Below, piece by piece: positions 7,497 to 11,704 of a stretch of DNA of 11,704 bases. Both the position numbers and the translations under genes were made by a program. The notes below the pieces were generated by a model. It saw only the letters and a program-made list of their open reading frames with translations. It had not been told where the DNA came from and ran no database searches. The number at the start of each line of letters is the position of its first letter. The stretch's first letter is position 1. The DNA lies in assembly GCA_024277955.1 (NCBI GenBank), contig JAJRUE010000015.1, positions 1 through 11,704 of the forward strand. The letters are read 5' to 3'. The DNA is from Alphaproteobacteria bacterium (GTDB taxonomy: Bacteria; Pseudomonadota; Alphaproteobacteria; Rhodobacterales; Rhodobacteraceae).

Positions 7497-8370
7497 CGCC
7501 ACCTGCCCCTTCCGCGTCCGGTCCGCCAGCGTCATCGGGCGCCGCGGCTTCATGCGCCGCGTTTTCGGGGGCGAAATCCGGGTTCGCGTCCATTTTCAGG
7601 CTGCGCAGATCCATGATCGCGGTATCGCCCTGGTCTGTCGCCAACAGGCGCTGTCCGATCCCGACAAAGGTTTCGGCCCCGGCGTCGCGCCATTCGGTCG
7701 CGCGCGCCAGCATCGCCGCCGCATTGCCGGTTTCGATGGTGCCCGCGTAGCGCGTCGGGATCAGCGCGACCACCTCGCCGCCATTGGGCAGCTCGAGCGT
7801 ACCCGGCATCCAGACCGCATCGCGCAGATCTTCGGGCGGATCCATCGTCAGGCTGCCAATGGCGTTGAACGGCATCCAGAAGTAGCGCCCGTTGACGATC
7901 ACCTCCAGCACCGGCCCCAGCCGCATGTCGGCATCGGCAATCCATTCGAACCGCTCACCATTGATTTCCCCCGACATCGCCGGCGCCAGGTCAAAGGCCC
8001 GGGCGCGCAGTTCCGCCGCTTCGCTGGCCTTGCCGGCGCCCAGCAGCTTTTGCGCTTCGATCAGCAGCGCCAGCCATTCCTGCGGCTCGCCAAAGGCCAG
8101 CGGTTCCTTTTCACCGGCGAACACCTTTTCGCGGTAAACCTCACAGATGATCGCCTCGCGGTAGGTCTGCGCCATCGGGATCGCCAGTCCGTCCAGTTCG
8201 GCACTGACCTTGAGCTGGGCGATCGCGCGTTTCCAGTTGCCCATGACACACAGCAGCTGGAACAGGAATATCCGCAGCTTGGCATCGGCCGCATTGGCCC
8301 GGATGTCCTGCTGAAGCGCGTCCAGCGCCGCCTCGAGATCCCCGGCTTTCAGATGTTCTTCGGCACGCAT
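7489..8370 (-). CDS. tagJ: TagJ/ImpE, T6SS accessory protein
   Basis: ImpE/TagJ-family proteins occur in a subset of T6SS clusters, where they bind TssB and are thought to influence ClpV action on the sheath. They are usually not essential. The protein is 293 aa. A helical, TPR-like N-terminal half includes FLFQLLCVMGNWKRAIAQL (35-53) and EPLAFGEPQEWLALL (89-103). The family signature follows: FEWIADADMRLGPVLE (141-156), VNGRYFWMPF (159-168) and VWMPG...ALIPTRYAG (186-210). The last 25 residues are an Ala/Gly/Asp-rich tail. The ATG at 8370 has GGAG five bases upstream. The gene starts 81 bases after hcp and overlaps tssE by 8 bases. Its presence assigns this system to the TagJ-containing class. 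Confidence 0.93.
   Translation of the reverse strand: MRAEEHLKAGDLEAALDALQQDIRANAADAKLRIFLFQLLCVMGNWKRAIAQLKVSAELDGLAIPMAQTYREAIICEVYREKVFAGEKEPLAFGEPQEWLALLIEAQKLLGAGKASEAAELRARAFDLAPAMSGEINGERFEWIADADMRLGPVLEVIVNGRYFWMPFNAIGSLTMDPPEDLRDAVWMPGTLELPNGGEVVALIPTRYAGTIETGNAAAMLARATEWRDAGAETFVGIGQRLLATDQGDTAIMDLRSLKMDANPDFAPENAAHEAAAPDDAGGPDAEGAGGDG
7497..7514 (-). promoter_or_regulatory. Ribosome binding site of tssE within the tagJ 3' end
   Basis: The minus strand reads GGAAGGGGCAGGTGGCG directly before the ATG at 7496. The purine-rich stretch and the 8-base overlap with tagJ support this ATG, rather than the downstream TTG, as the original tssE start. Confidence 0.55.
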
Positions 8371-8398
8371 GGCAACTCCAGCAAATTGGGACCCCGGT

Positions 8399-8413
8399 CG
8401 GGCAGTCAGCCCG
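8399..8413 (-). other. Short GC hairpin between hcp and tagJ
   Basis: The arms CGGGC/GCCCG (8399-8403 and 8409-8413) flank a 5-base loop in the 81-base gap after hcp. No T-run follows in the direction of transcription, so it is not a standard terminator. It could stabilise or separate the abundant hcp message, or be chance in GC-rich DNA. Confidence 0.3.
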
Positions 8414-8451
8414 GCGCGGGAAATGTCATTCTGTCATCGTCGCCGCGGTCG

Positions 8452-8976
8452 TCAGACGGCAAAGTCGGCCTTGTTCAGGACACGGCTGAACATCGCTTCG
8501 CTGTCCTGCGCCATCTTGCCGGTCTTGTCCTGCTTGAAGTAGGAAATCTTGATCGCGCCGTATTGCAGCGTCAGGCTTTCCTCGCAGACATCGTCGCCGT
8601 CGGACCCGGACCAGGTGATTTCCTGGACCATCACCAGCTTCATCTCGAATTTCAGAAAGGTCGCGCCGGTGCTGCCGACCGCGCCGCCCGAACGGCGCAA
8701 CTCGACCACGCAGTCGGGAAAGTGCTTGCCCTCGCAAAGGTTGGCAAACAGCCCGCAGGACGCGCTGTCGGTCTTCTTGGTCAGGGTGAATTCCTTGAAC
8801 GTCGCCTTGCCGGCGCCACCACCCGAAGAAATCGAGCCGATGTTGATATTGTTTTCCGCACCCAGTTCAAAGGAAATCGCTTCGAACGCCTTGTTGGCCG
8901 ACATCGCGTCGTCCTGGGTTTCTCCGGGAACCAGGCTTTCGCTGCCTGGGAAATATACGAATGTATCGAATGCCAT
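8452..8976 (-). CDS. hcp: Hcp, T6SS inner tube protein (TssD)
   Basis: Hcp hexamers stack into the tube that is expelled from the cell and carries or chaperones effectors. The protein is 174 aa, the normal size, with no signal peptide. It has the N-terminal MAFDTFVYFPG, the AFEAISFELGAENN strand (30-43), the FTLTKKTDSAS turn (63-73), CEGKHFP (81-87), VELRRSGG (91-98) and the C-terminal LTLQYGAIKISYFKQD (135-150). It carries four cysteines (74, 81, 89, 131). It is a single-domain Hcp with no C-terminal effector extension. The start is supported by AAGGAG nine bases upstream. It sits 60 bases after tssC and 81 before tagJ, the widest spacing in the operon. No separate promoter is evident. Confidence 0.96.
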   Translation of the reverse strand: MAFDTFVYFPGSESLVPGETQDDAMSANKAFEAISFELGAENNINIGSISSGGGAGKATFKEFTLTKKTDSASCGLFANLCEGKHFPDCVVELRRSGGAVGSTGATFLKFEMKLVMVQEITWSGSDGDDVCEESLTLQYGAIKISYFKQDKTGKMAQDSEAMFSRVLNKADFAV

Positions 8977-8994
8977 GTGATATCTCTCCTTGGG
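8977..8994 (-). promoter_or_regulatory. Strong hcp translation leader
   Basis: The minus strand reads ACCCAAGGAGAGATATCAC before the ATG, with AAGGAG at 8986-8991, nine bases upstream. It is a near-consensus site, fitting for a highly made tube protein. The same CCAAGG-AGAGATA pattern precedes clpV. Confidence 0.7.
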
Positions 8995-9036
8995 TTACTT
9001 GGGGGCATCGTTAATTGGTGCGTGCTCGTGCCGGGG

Positions 9037-10530
9037 TTACCCTTTCTCCGAGGGCAGCTTGGACACCAGCCTCAACGAGACCGACAGTCCTTCCAGTTGG
9101 TAATGCGGTCGCAGGAAAAACTTGGACGAATAATACCCGGGGTTTCCCTCGACCTCTTCGACGACGACCTCGGCGGCGGCCAGTGGTTGCTTGGCCTTAA
9201 CCGATTCCGGCGACGTGTCGGGATTGAAATCAACATACTGGTTGATCCAGCTCTGTAGCCAGCTTTCCATGTCCTGCCGGCTCTTGTAGGAACCGATCTT
9301 GTCGCGCACGATGCACTTGAGGTAATGCGCGAAACGGCAGGTCGCAAACAGATAGGGCAGGCGCGCCGCAAGGTTTGCGTTCGCGGTCGCATCATCGTCA
9401 TCGTATTCCGCCGGCTTGTGCAGCGATTGCGCCCCGACAAAGGCGGCAATGTCGGAATTCTTGCGGTGGATCAGCGGCATCATGCCGTTTTTCGCAAGCT
9501 CGGCCTCGCGCCGGTCGGAAATGGCAATCTCGGTCGGGCATTTCTGATCGACCCCGCCATCGTCGCTGGGGAAGGTGTGGGTCGGCAGGTTTTCCACCGC
9601 GCCGCCGCTTTCGATGCCGCGGATGCGCGAACACCAGCCGTATTCCTTGAACGAGCGGTTGATGTTGACCGCCATGCCGTAGGCCGCGTTGACCCACCCG
9701 TATTTCGAGCTGTCGGCCCCGTCGGTATCTTCCTCGAAGGCGAAATCCTCGACCGGGTCGGTTTTCGAGCCATAGGGCAGCCGGCCCAGAAAGCGCGGCA
9801 TCGCCATGCCGACGTATTTCGAATCTTCGCTTTCACGCAGGGACCGCCAGGCGGCATATTCCGGCGTCTGGAAGATCTTGGTCAGATCGCGCGGGTTGGC
9901 CAGTTCCGACCAGCTGTCCATCTGGAACAGCGTCGGGCTGGCGCCGGTGATCAGCGGCGCATGCGCCGCGGCCGCGATCTTGGACATCTCGGTCAGCAGT
10001 TCCACATCGGGCGGCGAATGGTCGAAATGGTAATCCGCCACCAGGCAGCCATAGGGTTCGCCGCCGAACTGGCCGAATTCCTCTTCGTAGATCTTCTTGA
10101 AGATCGGAGACTGGTCCCAGGTGGTTCCCTTGAACTTGCGCAGGGTCTTGTGCATGTCCTTCTTGGAAATATCCATCACCCGGATCTTCAACATCTCGTC
10201 GGTTTCGGTGTTGTTGACCAGGTAGTGCAGCCCGCGCCAGGCGCTTTCCATCTGCTGGAAATCCGGGTGGTGCAGGATCAGGTTGACCTGCTCGGTCAGC
10301 TTCTTGTCGATCTCGGCGACGATGCTTTCGATCGACCGAAGCGCGTCATCGGAAATCAGAGCGGTGTTGGACAGGGCCTGTTCGGCCAGGGTCTTGACCG
10401 CGGTTTCCACCGCCGTCTTGGCCTGGTCCGACTTGGGGCGAAACTCTTTTTGCAAAAGATCGGCGAACTCGGAAGACCCAAAGGCGGTTTCTTCCTGTGC
10501 GCCGGCTTCCTGTGCTTCTTTTTCGGCCAT
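9037..10530 (-). CDS. tssC: TssC, large T6SS sheath protein (VipB/EvpB family)
   Basis: TssC pairs with TssB to form the cytoplasmic contractile sheath around Hcp. The protein is 497 aa, the usual size. Its N-terminal helical region (about 20-85) is where ClpV acts in this family. The hallmark HHPDFQQMESAWRGLHYLV follows at 87-105, then PYGCLVADYHF (159-169), and the C-terminal FFLRPHYQLEGLSVSLRLVS. The ATG at 10530 has AAGGA seven bases upstream, inside the 3' end of tssB. The 3-base gap after tssB indicates coupled translation of the sheath pair. It ends in TAA at 9037-9039. There is only one TssC copy here, unlike imp loci that carry two tssC-like genes in a row. Confidence 0.98.
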   Translation of the reverse strand: MAEKEAQEAGAQEETAFGSSEFADLLQKEFRPKSDQAKTAVETAVKTLAEQALSNTALISDDALRSIESIVAEIDKKLTEQVNLILHHPDFQQMESAWRGLHYLVNNTETDEMLKIRVMDISKKDMHKTLRKFKGTTWDQSPIFKKIYEEEFGQFGGEPYGCLVADYHFDHSPPDVELLTEMSKIAAAAHAPLITGASPTLFQMDSWSELANPRDLTKIFQTPEYAAWRSLRESEDSKYVGMAMPRFLGRLPYGSKTDPVEDFAFEEDTDGADSSKYGWVNAAYGMAVNINRSFKEYGWCSRIRGIESGGAVENLPTHTFPSDDGGVDQKCPTEIAISDRREAELAKNGMMPLIHRKNSDIAAFVGAQSLHKPAEYDDDDATANANLAARLPYLFATCRFAHYLKCIVRDKIGSYKSRQDMESWLQSWINQYVDFNPDTSPESVKAKQPLAAAEVVVEEVEGNPGYYSSKFFLRPHYQLEGLSVSLRLVSKLPSEKG

Positions 10531-10533
10531 CGG

Positions 10534-11058
10534 TTATTCCTTTTCTTCAGCGCTGTCGTCATCGGCCGCCGGGGCGGGTTGCGCCGCCAGCGTCTTCAAT
10601 AGCGTCGGATCCTGCATGATCTTGGCGATCAGGTTTTCCGCACCGGTCTTGCCGTCCATGTAGGTCATCAGGTTGGCCAGCTGGGTGCGCGCTTCCAGCA
10701 GCTCGCGCAGCGGCTCGACCTTGCGGGCAATCGCTGCGGGCGAAAAATCGTCCATGCTTTCAAAGGTGATATCCACCGCCATGTTGCCTTCGCCGGTCAG
10801 CGTGTTGGGCACGGTGAAGGCGGCGCGCGGCTTCATCGACTTCATCCGGTCGTCAAAATTGTCCACGTCGATTTCCAGGAACTTGCGGTCGGCCACGGCG
10901 GGCTGCGGTTCCTCGGACTTGCCGGAAAGGTCGCTCATCACCCCCATCACGAACGGAAGCTGGACCTTCTTTTCGGCGCCATACAGTTCCACGTCGTATT
11001 CGATCTGAACCCGGGGGGCACGGTTGCGTGCGATGAATTTTTGTGAACTTCCGGCCAT
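10534..11058 (-). CDS. tssB: TssB, small T6SS sheath protein (VipA family)
   Basis: TssB is the small sheath subunit, intertwined with TssC in each sheath protomer, and is the partner of TagJ. The protein is 174 aa, standard for the family. Diagnostic segments are PRVQIEYDVELYG (15-27), LPFVMGVMSDLSG (34-46) and a helical C-terminal part with LRELLEARTQLANLMTYMDGK. The tail is acidic (ends DDDSAEEKE). The ATG at 11058 has AAGGAG six bases upstream. It lies 70 bases after tssA and 3 before tssC. Confidence 0.97.
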   Translation of the reverse strand: MAGSSQKFIARNRAPRVQIEYDVELYGAEKKVQLPFVMGVMSDLSGKSEEPQPAVADRKFLEIDVDNFDDRMKSMKPRAAFTVPNTLTGEGNMAVDITFESMDDFSPAAIARKVEPLRELLEARTQLANLMTYMDGKTGAENLIAKIMQDPTLLKTLAAQPAPAADDDSAEEKE

Positions 11059-11128
11059 CTAAAACTCCTTGGGCTTTGCTATTCGTTTTGGGGCGGCATG
11101 AAGTGCGGCGGCACAGACGGCCGCAGCG

Positions 11129-11704
11129 TCAGTCATCTTCGATGCCGCCGATCAGGTTGACGTTCTGAATGCCGGCGGGCGCCATATCCATCATGATCGA
11201 CATGAAATCGGCCCCGACCAGCCGCTTGGCGCGCTCAAGCAGCAACGGCACCGGGCTGGACGGTTCGGCCCGGTGGTAATAGGCGATGATGCGGTCCAGC
11301 GCGTTGGAAACGTCGGCCGGAGAGTTGATCCCCCCCACGAACCCGCCGCCGCCCGCCGCCGCTGCCGGAGCTTCATCGGCGCCCGCCGCCTGATCCGCGC
11401 TGTCGCCTGCGGGCTGGGCCGCGCCGCCGGTCGCATCGGACAGGCGCTTCGTGATCTGGCCCAGGATCTTGATCAACGGCGCCAGGTCGGGGCCCATGCC
11501 CGGGGTCTTTTCGTCAAAGATCCGGTCGATCGCCGCGACATTGTCCGCCGCCGCCTGGACCGCCGCCAGCTGGGCTGCGAGAAAGTCGTCGTCGCTGTCC
11601 TGGAACGCCGCGCTGATGGCGGCGCTGTCGGGGATGTTTTCCGCATCCGCGGGCGCGCCGACCGCGCCTTCGGCGATCTCGATATCACGCAGGCTCAGCT
11701 TGCC
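11129..11704 (-). CDS. tssA: TssA C-terminal part, ImpA type (5' end outside window)
   Basis: TssA proteins guide T6SS tube and sheath assembly from the baseplate or the distal cap. The frame is open from the right edge for 191 residues to TGA at 11129-11131. An internal ATG at 11497 is not the real start, because the same frame continues upstream with plausible protein (for example LRDIEIAE and FLAAQLAAVQ). The visible part shows a helical section, an Ala/Gly/Asp-rich linker, then the C-terminal signature ALDRIIAYYHRAEPSSPVPL followed by LLERAKRLV. That EPSSPVPLLL..RA motif is typical of ImpA/TssA1-like proteins. The N-terminal ImpA_N domain should lie just outside the window. It is probably the first of the genes seen here to be transcribed. 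Confidence 0.92.
   Translation of the reverse strand, partial: GKLSLRDIEIAEGAVGAPADAENIPDSAAISAAFQDSDDDFLAAQLAAVQAAADNVAAIDRIFDEKTPGMGPDLAPLIKILGQITKRLSDATGGAAQPAGDSADQAAGADEAPAAAAGGGGFVGGINSPADVSNALDRIIAYYHRAEPSSPVPLLLERAKRLVGADFMSIMMDMAPAGIQNVNLIGGIEDD

Noticed and set aside
4926..7616. An 896-codon open frame on the plus strand antisense to tssG, tssF and tssE.
   Set aside because: The minus strand here encodes clear TssE, TssF and TssG proteins. The plus-strand translation is rich in His, Arg, Gln and Gly without domains, as expected from the complement of high-GC codons.
7417..9258. A 613-codon open frame on the plus strand antisense to tagJ and hcp.
   Set aside because: It is antisense to recognised tagJ and hcp genes, has no recognisable domain, and has the composition of a high-GC shadow frame.
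9325..10602. A 425-codon open frame on the plus strand antisense to tssC.
   Set aside because: It is the mirror of a strongly supported tssC and shows no family motif of its own.
11108..11124. A GCGGC/GCCGC hairpin between tssA and tssB as a possible terminator.
   Set aside because: The stem is 5 bp with a 7-base loop and no T-run follows in the direction of transcription. This is expected by chance at this GC content.
11129..11497. A separate 122-residue gene starting at ATG 11497.
   Set aside because: The frame stays open to the right edge with protein-like sequence, and no ribosome site precedes this ATG. It is the C-terminal part of TssA.

Overview
The window is the core of a type VI secretion system (T6SS) operon. 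Every convincing gene lies on the minus strand, and transcription runs from the right edge (about 11704) to the left edge. The sequence is GC-rich, with codon use and T6SS protein flavour that suggest an alphaproteobacterium, most likely of the Rhodobacterales/Roseobacter type. That placement is an inference from composition and protein style, not from a marker gene.

In order of transcription: the C-terminal part of tssA (11129 to the right edge); the sheath pair tssB (10534-11058) and tssC (9037-10530); the tube protein hcp (8452-8976); the accessory gene tagJ/impE (7489-8370); the baseplate genes tssE (6999-7496, broken by an in-frame TAG), tssF (5115-6992) and tssG (4117-5151); the sheath-recycling ATPase tssH/clpV (1389-4094); and an unrecognised lysine-rich helical protein that starts at 1357 and runs off the left edge. 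Spacing is tight: gaps range from 3 to 81 bases, tagJ overlaps tssE by 8 bases and tssF overlaps tssG by 37. I see no convincing terminator or internal promoter, so one polycistronic unit is the simplest reading. The membrane complex (tssJ, tssL, tssM), tssK, VgrG and PAAR are not here and should lie outside the window.

The parts fit together as usual for a T6SS. TssE, TssF and TssG build the baseplate wedge, TssB and TssC polymerise into the contractile sheath around a tube of Hcp, TssA guides assembly, TagJ contacts TssB, and ClpV disassembles the contracted sheath.

Two points stand out. First, tssE carries a single in-frame amber codon (complement 7380-7382), while the frame on both sides still encodes a good TssE protein. 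This is either a real nonsense mutation in an otherwise intact system, a base error, or a read-through or re-initiation case. Second, the gene after clpV encodes at least 452 residues, has no signal peptide, is about one-sixth lysine, and looks like long charged helices interrupted by a glycine/alanine-rich hydrophobic stretch of about 43 residues. It sits where cargo genes are often found and is the best candidate here for an undescribed effector, possibly a helical pore-former. That role is inference only.

I found no RNA genes, mobile elements, CRISPR arrays or large repeats. The long open frames on the plus strand are antisense shadows of high-GC coding sequence.
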